Part shown: piece by piece, positions 1 through 6,328 of the stretch
Layout: the number at the start of each line of letters is the position of its first letter
Position numbering within the stretch: position 1 is the first letter of the stretch
NCBI GenBank assembly: GCA_030620255.1
Contig: JAUXFB010000016.1
Span: forward strand, 1-10,899
DNA length: 10,899 bases
DNA from: Candidatus Aminicenantota bacterium
GTDB lineage: Bacteria; Acidobacteriota; Aminicenantia; UBA2199
Reading direction: 5' to 3'
Notes under the pieces: model-generated
Seen by the model: only the letters and a program-made list of their open reading frames with translations
Databases searched by the model: none
Told to the model about the DNA's origin: nothing
Position numbers and translations under genes: made by a program

Positions 1-10
1 AAAGAGCTAA

Positions 11-985
11 TTAATTTCTGTTTTTTAGACTTGAAATAAGTACAAAAATGAAAAAAGGTGCCCCAATTAAAGAGGTGATTATTCCAACTGGAATTTCAAC
101 CGGAGGTATAAGGATTCTGGCAAGAAAGTCTGTAAATGCAAGTAGCAACCCTCCCATTATTATTGTTGCAATTATAATGGATTTAAAATTCTTTTTAAAT
201 AATATTCTTGAAATATGAGGAACTATTAAACCTATGAATCCTATGGGGCCAACAAATGAGATTAAAATACCCAGGATAAATGATATAATTATAAAAATAA
301 TTATTCTGAATCTTTTTATGTTCAGTCCCTTTGAATAAGCAAACTCATCTCCTGCTGATGATATAATTAATTCATTTTTAAGAAAAAAGGTAATTGTAAT
401 AAAGAAGAAATATAAAGGTAACAAGAATAATATTTCTTTATATCCAACAGGAGTAATTCCTCCAATAAGCCATCTAATGATTGATATGGTTTGAGTAAAA
501 TCAACAAGGTATTGAATAATAACAATCAGAGATGAAAAGAAAAAATTAATAGCAACTCCTGACATTAATAGAGTATAAATAGAAAAACTTTTCACAGTTT
601 TAGCAATACTAAGAATTAGGAAAATTGCAATCAATGCGCCTAAAAATCCGTAAATATAAACTCCATTTAAACCAAGGAAAGATATTGATAGGTTTAATTT
701 AATTGCAATGACAACTCCCAATGCTGCACCAGATGATACACCAAGAGTGTATGGTGTTGCTAAGCTATTTTTAAATATATTTTGAAATATCATACCTTCA
801 AGTGCAAGAGAGGAACCTGCAATAAATCCGAGAATTGTTCTTGGGACTCTTAATTGCCAGAATATAAAACTTGTCTGTTTGTTATTGAACAAACTATTAA
901 AGTCTATTTTTATCACACCCACAAATGGAATTAGCAATAGAATGATTGCTCCAATCCCACAAATTAAAACGTATTTTTTATTCAT
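11..985 (-). CDS. btuC: Cobalamin ABC transporter permease (FecCD/BtuC family)
   Basis: Inner-membrane permease that, as a dimer with the BtuD ATPase, moves vitamin B12 from the periplasmic binding protein into the cytoplasm. The protein has 324 residues, normal for the family, and is almost continuously hydrophobic, fitting about ten membrane helices. Family motifs are clear: GSSLALEGMIFQNIFKNSLA near residues 57-76 followed by TPYTLGVSSGAALG, then WLIGGI, the GPIGFIGLIVPHISR segment, and a C-terminal ELP-type motif (EIPVGIITSLIGAPFF). The start is the ATG that overlaps the end of btuD by 8 bases (ATGAATAA), which suggests translational coupling; no strong Shine-Dalgarno is seen. It is the last btu gene visible, ending 10 bases before the window edge. 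FecCD permeases also carry siderophores and heme; the upstream cobalamin riboswitch is what supports B12 here. Confidence 0.93.
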   Translation of the reverse strand: MNKKYVLICGIGAIILLLIPFVGVIKIDFNSLFNNKQTSFIFWQLRVPRTILGFIAGSSLALEGMIFQNIFKNSLATPYTLGVSSGAALGVVIAIKLNLSISFLGLNGVYIYGFLGALIAIFLILSIAKTVKSFSIYTLLMSGVAINFFFSSLIVIIQYLVDFTQTISIIRWLIGGITPVGYKEILFLLPLYFFFITITFFLKNELIISSAGDEFAYSKGLNIKRFRIIIFIIISFILGILISFVGPIGFIGLIVPHISRILFKKNFKSIIIATIIMGGLLLAFTDFLARILIPPVEIPVGIITSLIGAPFFIFVLISSLKNRN

Positions 986-1733
986 TTAAATATACAATTT
1001 CTCTGCTTTTTAAAATTAATTGTTCGTAATTGACATTATAGGTTTGTTTAAAAATATCTTTGTCAAATACTTTATTCCCTGAATATATTATTTCTCCTCT
1101 TTTTAAAGCTACAATCTTATGAACTATGGGGAAGAGAATCTCAATGTTGTGAGATACTATGATCAAGGTTTTCCCATTATTTTTGAGTTTGGTTAAAATT
1201 TTTTTTAGACTTGAAATAGCTTCAGGGTCAAGAAATGTAAAGGGCTCATCAAATAATATTATTGAAACATCTTGAATAAACGTTGATGCAAGCATTACTT
1301 TCTTTCTTTCTCCACCACTTAAAGTATTTATATCTCTATTTACAAATTCGTGAAGTTCAAATTTGTCTACAGTATTTTGAAATATTGTAAGATCATTTTT
1401 TGAATAATCTTTAAAAAATGAAGTGTAAGGGTATCTGCCAGATAAAAGTATCTCTTTTACACATAATGGTAGAGAAAATTCTTCAAATTGTGGTAAATAT
1501 GAAATTTTTTTTGCAATTTCTTTTTTTGAATTTCTCTTTATATTTTTATTGTCTATAATAATCTCACCATTATAATCAGTGATTGCTCCAAGTAAGATTT
1601 TAAGCAGAGTTGTTTTTCCAGCCCCGTTTGGTCCAAAAATAAGCCAGAAGTCACCATCTTCTATCTTTAGGTTTATGTTTTTTAAAATATTTGTCTTTTT
1701 TATCTTATATGACAGGTTCTTTATTTCAATCAT
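978..1733 (-). CDS. btuD: Cobalamin ABC transporter ATP-binding protein
   Basis: Cytoplasmic ATPase that powers the BtuC permease. The 251-residue protein carries every ABC motif: Walker A GPNGAGKT at residues 34-41, Q-loop glutamine at about 82, signature LSGGE at 138-142, Walker B IILFDE at 158-163, and the switch histidine in SHN at about 195. The GRYPY stretch after the Q-loop is typical of the siderophore/B12 subgroup (FepC/BtuD type). The start codon overlaps the btuF stop by 8 bases (ATGATTGA), and its own stop overlaps btuC by 8 bases, so the three proteins are probably made by coupled translation. No convincing Shine-Dalgarno lies before the ATG. Assignment to B12 rather than iron rests on the operon's riboswitch. 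Confidence 0.93.
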   Translation of the reverse strand: MIEIKNLSYKIKKTNILKNINLKIEDGDFWLIFGPNGAGKTTLLKILLGAITDYNGEIIIDNKNIKRNSKKEIAKKISYLPQFEEFSLPLCVKEILLSGRYPYTSFFKDYSKNDLTIFQNTVDKFELHEFVNRDINTLSGGERKKVMLASTFIQDVSIILFDEPFTFLDPEAISSLKKILTKLKNNGKTLIIVSHNIEILFPIVHKIVALKRGEIIYSGNKVFDKDIFKQTYNVNYEQLILKSREIVYLNE

Positions 1734-2544
1734 AGAAAAAATTATACAGTTTTTTTGCTATTTCTCCAACTCTTGGTCCTGGTATTAACAAGAAAGTCTC
1801 CTTTACGATTTTTATTCTCTCTTTGTTTACAGCAGTGATAATATCATGTTTTGACCATAGATTTAGAATCTCTTTTCTTTTTTTATCTGTATAAAAATAA
1901 GAAAATTCTATAATAAAATCCGGGTTCATATACACAATTGATTCAAGGGATATGTTTGGATATGGGATGTCTCCATTATATGCATTTATTCCACCAGAAA
2001 TTTCAAGAATTTCATTTAAAAAATCGGTTTTACCTATAATTGTAATATTGGTCAATTGATCTGGATTTCTACCAGCAATTAAAAGTGTTTTGAATTTCTT
2101 TTTTTTTAATGTTTTTAGTTTTATATTCATGAGAGCTTTTTTTATTTTTGAGGTGATCAATTTACCTTTTTCTATTTTTTTTAATTTTTCTGATATCAAT
2201 CGAATTGAATTAAAAATATCGTTTAATGTTTCATGTTTTACGATTAAAAGCTCTGCTTTATCTTTTAGTATTTTTATTTTATTATAATGCTCAGGGTAGA
2301 GGATGATTATGTCAGGTTTCAGGTCTATTAATACCTCAAGGTTCAGATCAAGATAACCTCCAATTTTCCTTATCTTCTTAGCTTTTTCTGGGAAATTGCA
2401 AAATTTTGTGTTTCCAATGATGTTTTTTCCTTTTCCTAAAGAAAAGACAATTTCAGTCAAACCTGGAGCAAGAGTAACAATTCTCTGAGAGAATATTGAA
2501 ACTTGCAGGATTATTATTAAAATTAGAATTTTTAAGAGCTTCAT
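1726..2544 (-). CDS. btuF: Periplasmic cobalamin-binding protein
   Basis: Soluble periplasmic receptor that captures B12 and delivers it to BtuCD. I place the start at 2544, giving 272 residues. The protein then begins with a basic MKLLK and a hydrophobic stretch to about residue 19, a good Sec signal peptide, and mature sequence starts near RIVTLAPGLTEIVFSLG, the classic N-terminal motif of this family. The open frame extends to an ATG at 2628, but that would add 28 residues ahead of the signal peptide and overlap btuB by 71 bases, so I reject it. There is no cysteine lipobox, as expected for a diderm. Further family features are IGGYLDLNLEVLIDLKPDII (about 61-80) and a C-terminal LLIPGPRVGEIAKKL. 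The gap to btuB is 13 bases with no evident Shine-Dalgarno. Siderophore or heme binding is possible from the fold alone; the riboswitch favours cobalamin. Confidence 0.9.
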   Translation of the reverse strand: MKLLKILILIIILQVSIFSQRIVTLAPGLTEIVFSLGKGKNIIGNTKFCNFPEKAKKIRKIGGYLDLNLEVLIDLKPDIIILYPEHYNKIKILKDKAELLIVKHETLNDIFNSIRLISEKLKKIEKGKLITSKIKKALMNIKLKTLKKKKFKTLLIAGRNPDQLTNITIIGKTDFLNEILEISGGINAYNGDIPYPNISLESIVYMNPDFIIEFSYFYTDKKRKEILNLWSKHDIITAVNKERIKIVKETFLLIPGPRVGEIAKKLYNFFYD

Positions 2545-2557
2545 TTTTTTAATATTT

Positions 2558-4402
2558 TTAATTAATTTTATATCTAATGCCAATCTGGAATCGTCTTCCT
2601 GGAGATGGATACCCAATAATTTCTTCATATTCTTTGTTAAATAAATTGGTTATTTTCCCGGATATTGATAATCCTATATTTAAAGGCACAGAAATTGTTA
2701 AACTGTATGTATTAAATGAAGGGTTTTCTACTTTAGGAGGATAAACAGTAAAGTCAAAATCATCTCTTTTCCCAACATATATCATATTTGCAGCAAAAGT
2801 GAACTTTTTATGTGTATATATAATAGAAGCTGAAACAGTATACTTTGGTTTTCTTGGAAGTTCTTCTCCTGTTTCTCTGTCTTCTGAAAGGAGAAATGTA
2901 TATGCACCATATATGGATAGATTTTTAATAGGTTTGAAATTCGTACTTAATTCTATTCCATAAACATCTGCTTCTTTTATATTTCTATATTGACCAGTAT
3001 AAGTTGTCCAGTCAACTGTAACCCAATCGATCATATCTTTGTATTTTGTATTAAAGTATGTAGCACTAAAAATAAATTTGCCAGAATAAAAATCAGTGCC
3101 AATTTCAAATGATTTTCCTTTTTCCGGGTCAAGGTCAAAATTGGGTTTCCCCCAGGGATTAATTTGTTGTAAAATTAATGGGGCTTTGAAGCTTTGAGAA
3201 TAAGAGGCATGGATTTTTAGTTTATTAAAAGCAAGATAAGAAAATCCGATTTGAGGTGATATGTTAGAGTCTACATCTTTATATTTGTCATATCTTAATG
3301 ATGTTGAAATCAGGAGATTGTTAAGATCAATCCCTGCATTTATATAGCCTGAAAAATAGTTCATTTTTTCACAATCAAGGATTTTTCCATAATTGTTTTC
3401 ATTTGATATACTCTGGTTTGAGTAGTCAATTCCTGTATTTATCATTAATTTGTTAAACAGAACAGTGTTGAATATTACTTCAGTTTCATAATTATCGAAT
3501 TTAGTCTTAAATAAAGGTGACCAGAGATCATCTGGATCTTCAAAATCATATTTACTGTTATTGTAAGATAATTTTACATTCAATTTTGAGTTTTTATTAA
3601 ATTTATAGGTAAATGGCAGGGAAATTATATAATAATCTTGTTTGTAATTTCTATTTGGTGTTGAAATACCCATATTAAAAGGTATACCTGAATTTGTGAA
3701 GTTTCCGAAAAATCTGAGTCCTATTTCCATTGATTGATTTTTATAATCTGCTTTTGTTGAAATTCCTGTGTTTTTAAAAATATCATTTTCAATATTGTCG
3801 CTAAAACGTTGAAAATTAACAGATAATCCAAGGTTAAAATCTTTTATTGGTTTTGAAATTGAAAAATTACTTGAGTAAGAGTTATGGTTTCCTGTTGAGG
3901 CTACAAATTTTGTGCCTTCTTTTGAATATGTGTTGATATTAATAACACCTCCCATTGCATCCGAACCATATAGATTGCTCATAGGCCCTCTAACAATTTC
4001 TATTTTATTTAGTAGATCAGTAGAGAGAACAGCAAGGTTGACACCACCAATATTAGCATTGTCTCTAAGTTTTATACCATCAATAATATACAATACTTGA
4101 GTTGGTTTTGAACCCCTTATATAAGTTGATGAGGTTTGTCCGAACTGACCTGTAGAAAGTGTTAAAAGTCCTGGAGTCTGATTCAAAACTAGTTTTAGAT
4201 TGTCAAATTCAAATTTTTCAATATCTTCAAATTTAAAAACAGTTACACTTTGAATTGTTTTATTAAGAGCGATTTTGCCCACAACTTCAATTTCTTCTGT
4301 GAACATGGATTTTTCTTCTTCATTTTGAGTTTTTTCTGTTTTTGAAAATAGAGAGAATAAAGATAAAAATAGAATGGATAGAAAAAAAATTTTTTTAAAC
4401 AT
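2558..4402 (-). CDS. btuB: TonB-dependent outer-membrane cobalamin receptor
   Basis: Outer-membrane gated channel that takes up cobalamin with energy from TonB-ExbBD. The 614-residue length matches BtuB. Residues 1-20 are a signal peptide (MFKKIFFLSILFLSLFSLFS). EEIEVVGK at 36-43 is a TonB-box-like segment. The plug domain spans about 45-160, with STYIRGSKPTQVLYIIDGIK near 92-111 and IEIVRGPMSNLYGSDAMGGV near 134-153. The remainder is alternating amphipathic sequence of a 22-strand barrel, including the late SFKAP motif. The last residues (FQIGIRYKIN) resemble a barrel-assembly signal but end in Asn instead of the usual aromatic residue. A strong Shine-Dalgarno (AAAGGAGA, 4408-4415) lies 5 bases before the ATG. 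It is the first gene of the operon, directly after the riboswitch, which supports B12 as ligand over siderophores. Confidence 0.92.
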   Translation of the reverse strand: MFKKIFFLSILFLSLFSLFSKTEKTQNEEEKSMFTEEIEVVGKIALNKTIQSVTVFKFEDIEKFEFDNLKLVLNQTPGLLTLSTGQFGQTSSTYIRGSKPTQVLYIIDGIKLRDNANIGGVNLAVLSTDLLNKIEIVRGPMSNLYGSDAMGGVININTYSKEGTKFVASTGNHNSYSSNFSISKPIKDFNLGLSVNFQRFSDNIENDIFKNTGISTKADYKNQSMEIGLRFFGNFTNSGIPFNMGISTPNRNYKQDYYIISLPFTYKFNKNSKLNVKLSYNNSKYDFEDPDDLWSPLFKTKFDNYETEVIFNTVLFNKLMINTGIDYSNQSISNENNYGKILDCEKMNYFSGYINAGIDLNNLLISTSLRYDKYKDVDSNISPQIGFSYLAFNKLKIHASYSQSFKAPLILQQINPWGKPNFDLDPEKGKSFEIGTDFYSGKFIFSATYFNTKYKDMIDWVTVDWTTYTGQYRNIKEADVYGIELSTNFKPIKNLSIYGAYTFLLSEDRETGEELPRKPKYTVSASIIYTHKKFTFAANMIYVGKRDDFDFTVYPPKVENPSFNTYSLTISVPLNIGLSISGKITNLFNKEYEEIIGYPSPGRRFQIGIRYKIN

Positions 4403-4407
4403 AAAAG

Positions 4408-4415
4408 TCTCCTTT
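4408..4415 (-). promoter_or_regulatory. Shine-Dalgarno of btuB, likely target of riboswitch control
   Basis: AAAGGAGA on the minus strand sits 5 bases before the btuB ATG. An upstream CUCC (4428-4431, within CCUCC) can pair with its GGAG (4409-4412), so an anti-Shine-Dalgarno is present between the riboswitch and the gene. This pairing is an inference and only four base pairs long. Confidence 0.6.
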
Positions 4416-4446
4416 GAAAATTATTTTGGAGGGAAACTCAATTTAT

Positions 4447-4469
4447 ATTACTTGCCCTCTGCAAGTAAT
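4447..4469 (-). promoter_or_regulatory. Hairpin 3' of the B12 box (expression platform, P13-like)
   Basis: A perfect 9-base-pair stem (ATTACTTGC / GCAAGTAAT) closes a 5-base loop, AGAGG on the transcript strand. It lies just 3' of the riboswitch core, where known cobalamin riboswitches place the hairpin whose loop kisses L5. It is not followed by a U-run, so it does not look like an intrinsic terminator; control of translation is more likely. The GAGG in the loop could pair with the downstream CCUC that also opposes the btuB Shine-Dalgarno. Confidence 0.6.
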
Positions 4470-4475
4470 ACAAAA

Positions 4476-4650
4476 TTTAAGAATTAATAGGTCTTCCGAC
4501 TTCCGGGATCTTTAAGAAACCTTCCCATCCTTTTAATAAGGACAGTGGCTTTTTAATTTAAAGACTGTTTCCTGATATGTAATCAGAACCCGGTCACGGC
4601 AGCGGGGGCTGTGGGGTTTTATACCCTCTTCCCTTGAATTAAGCCTTAAA
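4476..4650 (-). ncRNA. Cobalamin riboswitch (AdoCbl-type, RF00174-like)
   Basis: Cis-acting RNA leader that binds adenosylcobalamin and represses the btu operon. Read on the minus strand, the conserved blocks occur in the right order: AAGGGAA (about 4629-4635), CAGCCCCCGC of the P5/L5 region (4602-4611), GCCACTG (4543-4549), GGGAAGG (4520-4526), and the B12 box GGAAGTCGGAAGACCTATTA (4485-4504). The ends can close as a P1 helix: TTTAAG (4645-4650) pairs with CTTAAA (4476-4481), with an inner AATT/AATT pairing. The RNA starts almost at the predicted transcription start and ends about 75 bases before btuB, leaving room for an expression platform with one strong hairpin. Boundaries are approximate; the identity is confident from the conserved blocks. 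The GCCACTG...GGGAAGG region fits the larger AdoCbl class. Confidence 0.95.
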
Positions 4651-4655
4651 AATAA

Positions 4656-4684
4656 AGTCTACATAAAAAAATTTTTCATGTCAA
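4656..4684 (-). promoter_or_regulatory. sigma70-type promoter of the btu operon
   Basis: On the minus strand a perfect -35 TTGACA (4679-4684) is separated by 17 bases from TAGACT (4656-4661), which matches 4 of 6 positions of the -10 consensus. Transcription would begin near 4649, right at the 5' end of the riboswitch, as expected for a riboswitch leader. Confidence 0.75.
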
Positions 4685-4734
4685 GATAAAAAATAAAATA
4701 AAAAAGTAAAGCCCCTTGAACTAACTATTTTTTT

Positions 4735-4776
4735 GATACGATTGTATTTGATTATCAAATCAAAATATGATACGAT
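4735..4776 (+). promoter_or_regulatory. fic promoter/operator region, first copy of the TGATACGAT element
   Basis: Two identical GATACGAT octamers (4735-4742 and 4769-4776) are 34 bases apart, about three helical turns, so both face the same side of the DNA. Between them lies the palindrome ATTTGATTATCAAAT (4746-4760). The block overlaps the only plausible fic promoters: TTGATT (4748-4753) with a 17-base spacer to TACGAT (4771-4776), or TATGAT (4766-4771) with a poor -35 at 4742-4747. A protein bound here would control fic. A second, degenerate copy lies after fic at 5973-6016. Which regulator binds is unknown; the winged helix of Fic itself is a candidate. Confidence 0.5.
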
Positions 4777-4782
4777 ACTTAT

Positions 4783-5910
4783 ATGGAAACAAAGCATAAG
4801 TATATTTGGCAAAAAAAAAACTGGCCGAATTTTAATTATGATAAAGAAAAACTAATGGATTTATTGTTAGAAGTGAATCATCATCAAGGAATACTAAAAG
4901 GGATATATTCTCTGATGAATAAGGAGTATCTGCAGGAGGCAGCAACTGATATAATGTCAAATGATGCTATAAATACATCTGCTATTGAAGGCGAGATACT
5001 TTCAAGGGATTCGGTAAGGTCATCGATCTTTAAGAAATTAGGAGTAAAAAACAGGGAAACAGGTAAATCCACACCCCAGACAGATGGAATAGTAGAAATA
5101 CTTTTTGATTTATCTAACAAATATAATACTCCACTTGATAAAAAAAGATTATTTAGTTGGCATGCAGCATTGTTTCCTACTGGGTATTCCGGACTTCAGA
5201 AAATAAATGTTGCATCATATCGAGGTTATGAACCAATGCGAATTGTTTCGGGAGCAACTGGAAGAGAAAAGATACATTTTGAAGCACCAGCAAGAGATGT
5301 ACTGGATAAAGAAATGGATCGCTTTTTAAATTGGTTGAATAAGAAAAACGAAAATTATGGAGTGATAAAATCAGCAATAGCTCATCTATGGTTTGTTGTA
5401 ATTCATCCTTTTGATGATGGTAATGGCAGATTGGCAAGGGCAATAGGCGATTATATATTATCAAAATATGAAAAGCAGAAATTCAGGTTATACTCACTTT
5501 CAAGTCAAATTAATGAAGATAAAAAGAGCTATTATGAGATATTGGAAAAAACCACAAAAGGAGACTTAAACATCATATTATGGATAAAATGGTATCTGGC
5601 AGCAATTATTAAGGCTATGAAAAACTCCAAACAATTGGTTGATAAGGTACTTTTTAAAACAAAATATTGGAACTATTTTACCAACTCAGTCTTAAACAGC
5701 AGACAAAAAAAAGTTATAAATAAAATCCTTGACATTGGGAAAGATAATTTTGAAGGCGGAATAAATACAAGAAAATATGCCTCAATAACAAAGGTTAGTA
5801 AGCCAACAGCGGCAAGGGAGTTAATCGATCTGGTTCAGAAAGGTTACATCGTTCAAATTGCAGGAACAAAAGGAAGAAATATAAGCTATAAACTTTTTGA
5901 TAATATTTAA
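4783..5910 (+). CDS. Fic-family protein AMP-transferase (DUF4172-Fic-wHTH type)
   Basis: Predicted enzyme that transfers AMP from ATP to a hydroxyl side chain of a target protein. The 375 residues show an N-terminal DUF4172-like region (WPNFNYD at 14-20), the inhibitory helix motif TSAIEGE at 65-71 (the S/T-x-x-x-E-G pattern of class II Fic proteins), VRSSIFKKLG, a flap-like MRIVSGATGREKIHFEAP (about 152-169), and the core motif HPFDDGNGRLAR at 208-219 with catalytic His208 intact. Residues about 325-372 look like a winged helix (SITKVSKPTAARELIDLVQ) that may bind DNA. With the inhibitory glutamate (Glu69) present, the enzyme should be self-restrained. The start is fixed because an in-frame TGA lies 15 bases upstream. 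There is no Shine-Dalgarno, and predicted promoters put the RNA start at or within a few bases of the ATG, so the mRNA is probably leaderless. No antitoxin gene adjoins it. The target protein is unknown. Confidence 0.88.
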   Translation: METKHKYIWQKKNWPNFNYDKEKLMDLLLEVNHHQGILKGIYSLMNKEYLQEAATDIMSNDAINTSAIEGEILSRDSVRSSIFKKLGVKNRETGKSTPQTDGIVEILFDLSNKYNTPLDKKRLFSWHAALFPTGYSGLQKINVASYRGYEPMRIVSGATGREKIHFEAPARDVLDKEMDRFLNWLNKKNENYGVIKSAIAHLWFVVIHPFDDGNGRLARAIGDYILSKYEKQKFRLYSLSSQINEDKKSYYEILEKTTKGDLNIILWIKWYLAAIIKAMKNSKQLVDKVLFKTKYWNYFTNSVLNSRQKKVINKILDIGKDNFEGGINTRKYASITKVSKPTAARELIDLVQKGYIVQIAGTKGRNISYKLFDNI

Positions 5911-5972
5911 TCTGGATCCAATGATTATGAGGGATATATACTTTTACTAATTCTAAAATGAGCTGATATTCT

Positions 5973-6016
5973 GATACGATTATACCGGATAATCACATCA
6001 TATTTTGATATGATAC
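5973..6016 (+). repeat. Second copy of the TGATACGAT...ATGATAC element, after fic
   Basis: Aligned with 4735-4762, the first 28 bases match at 22 positions, starting with GATACGATT and ending ATCA. After an extra few bases, both copies end in ATATGATAC. Here the right half forms a perfect inverted repeat, ATCATAT-tttg-ATATGAT (5997-6014); in the first copy only ATCA/TGAT of that survives. The copies are in the same orientation and bracket fic. They could be operators, or direct repeats left by insertion of a cassette. Confidence 0.6.
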
Positions 6017-6133
6017 CACATAAAAGGGGGCAGGTGATTTATTTATTCCACTATTTTTATTTCTTTGTTTGTTAATTCATACAATTTATATACCAAGCTG
6101 GTTCAATCTCCCGTTCAAGGGCTTTTATCTTTT

Positions 6134-6161
6134 CATTACTTGTTACTCATCACTCGTTACT
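6134..6161 (+). repeat. Four-unit degenerate heptanucleotide tandem repeat
   Basis: Four consecutive 7-base units read CATTACT, TGTTACT, CATCACT and CGTTACT, all ending in ACT and fitting NRTYACT (N any base, R = A/G, Y = T/C). The array is non-coding. The reverse strand reads as AGTAACG/AGTGATG-type units. Its function is unknown. Confidence 0.6.
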
Positions 6162-6219
6162 ATTTTTGCTGAAAGCTTCTTCCACTTGCACATGCACACA
6201 TGTATGAACAAGAATCAAT

Positions 6220-6240
6220 AAATGGGATGTGTCCCTATTT
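6220..6240. repeat. REP-like hairpin
   Basis: GGGA-TGTG-TCCC (6224-6235) is a 4-base-pair GC-rich stem, extended by AAAT (6220-6223) pairing with ATTT (6237-6240) across one bulged T. A bulged hairpin in intergenic DNA is characteristic of REP sequences mobilised by REP-associated Y1 transposases. No transposase is in the window. A weak terminator for fic is an alternative, because T-rich sequence follows. Confidence 0.4.
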
Positions 6241-6249
6241 TAATAAAAC

Positions 6250-6278
6250 TTGAAAAAAAAAAGAGTTTCCTTTAAAAT
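6250..6278 (+). promoter_or_regulatory. sigma70-type promoter of the acc operon
   Basis: TTGAAA (6250-6255) and TAAAAT (6273-6278) each match the consensus at 5 of 6 positions and are separated by the optimal 17 bases. Transcription would start near 6285, leaving a leader of about 44 bases. That leader ends in a full AGGAGG Shine-Dalgarno (6318-6323), 5 bases before the accB ATG. Confidence 0.65.
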
Positions 6279-6328
6279 GAAAAGTATTATGCGAATAAAA
6301 GTTTTGATATTTTTTGTAGGAGGTTAAA

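Larger units (their letters stand above)
5911..6328. other. 418-base intergenic region after fic
   Basis: I see no gene here on either strand and no clear intrinsic terminator for fic. It holds the second copy of the TGATACGAT element (5973-6016), a four-unit heptanucleotide array (6134-6161), a short ACATG/CATGT inverted repeat (6190-6203), a REP-like hairpin (6220-6240), and at its right end the acc promoter and the accB ribosome binding site. The density of repeats in a non-coding gap next to an accessory-type gene suggests past insertion or recombination. Confidence 0.7.

Noticed and set aside
1579..1788. Plus-strand open frame of 69 codons inside btuD/btuF
   Set aside because: It is antisense to the well-supported btuD and btuF genes and has no family motif or ribosome binding site.
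2090..2287. Plus-strand open frame rich in Phe and Ile
   Set aside because: It is the antisense of the Lys-rich btuF coding sequence; the composition explains it.
2545..2628. An N-terminal extension of 28 codons for btuF starting at 2628
   Set aside because: It would overlap btuB and place charged residues before a clear signal peptide; the ATG at 2544 starts exactly at the signal peptide.
4884..5464. Two minus-strand open frames (78 and 95 codons) that could encode an antitoxin for Fic
   Set aside because: They lie wholly inside the fic coding sequence, have no Shine-Dalgarno sequence and show no resemblance to Fic antitoxins; Fic already carries its own inhibitory motif.
6098..6120. A tRNA T-arm-like GGTTCAATCTCC followed by a second GTTCAA, as a possible attachment-site remnant
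   Set aside because: The flanks do not pair into a T-arm and no other tRNA part is nearby.
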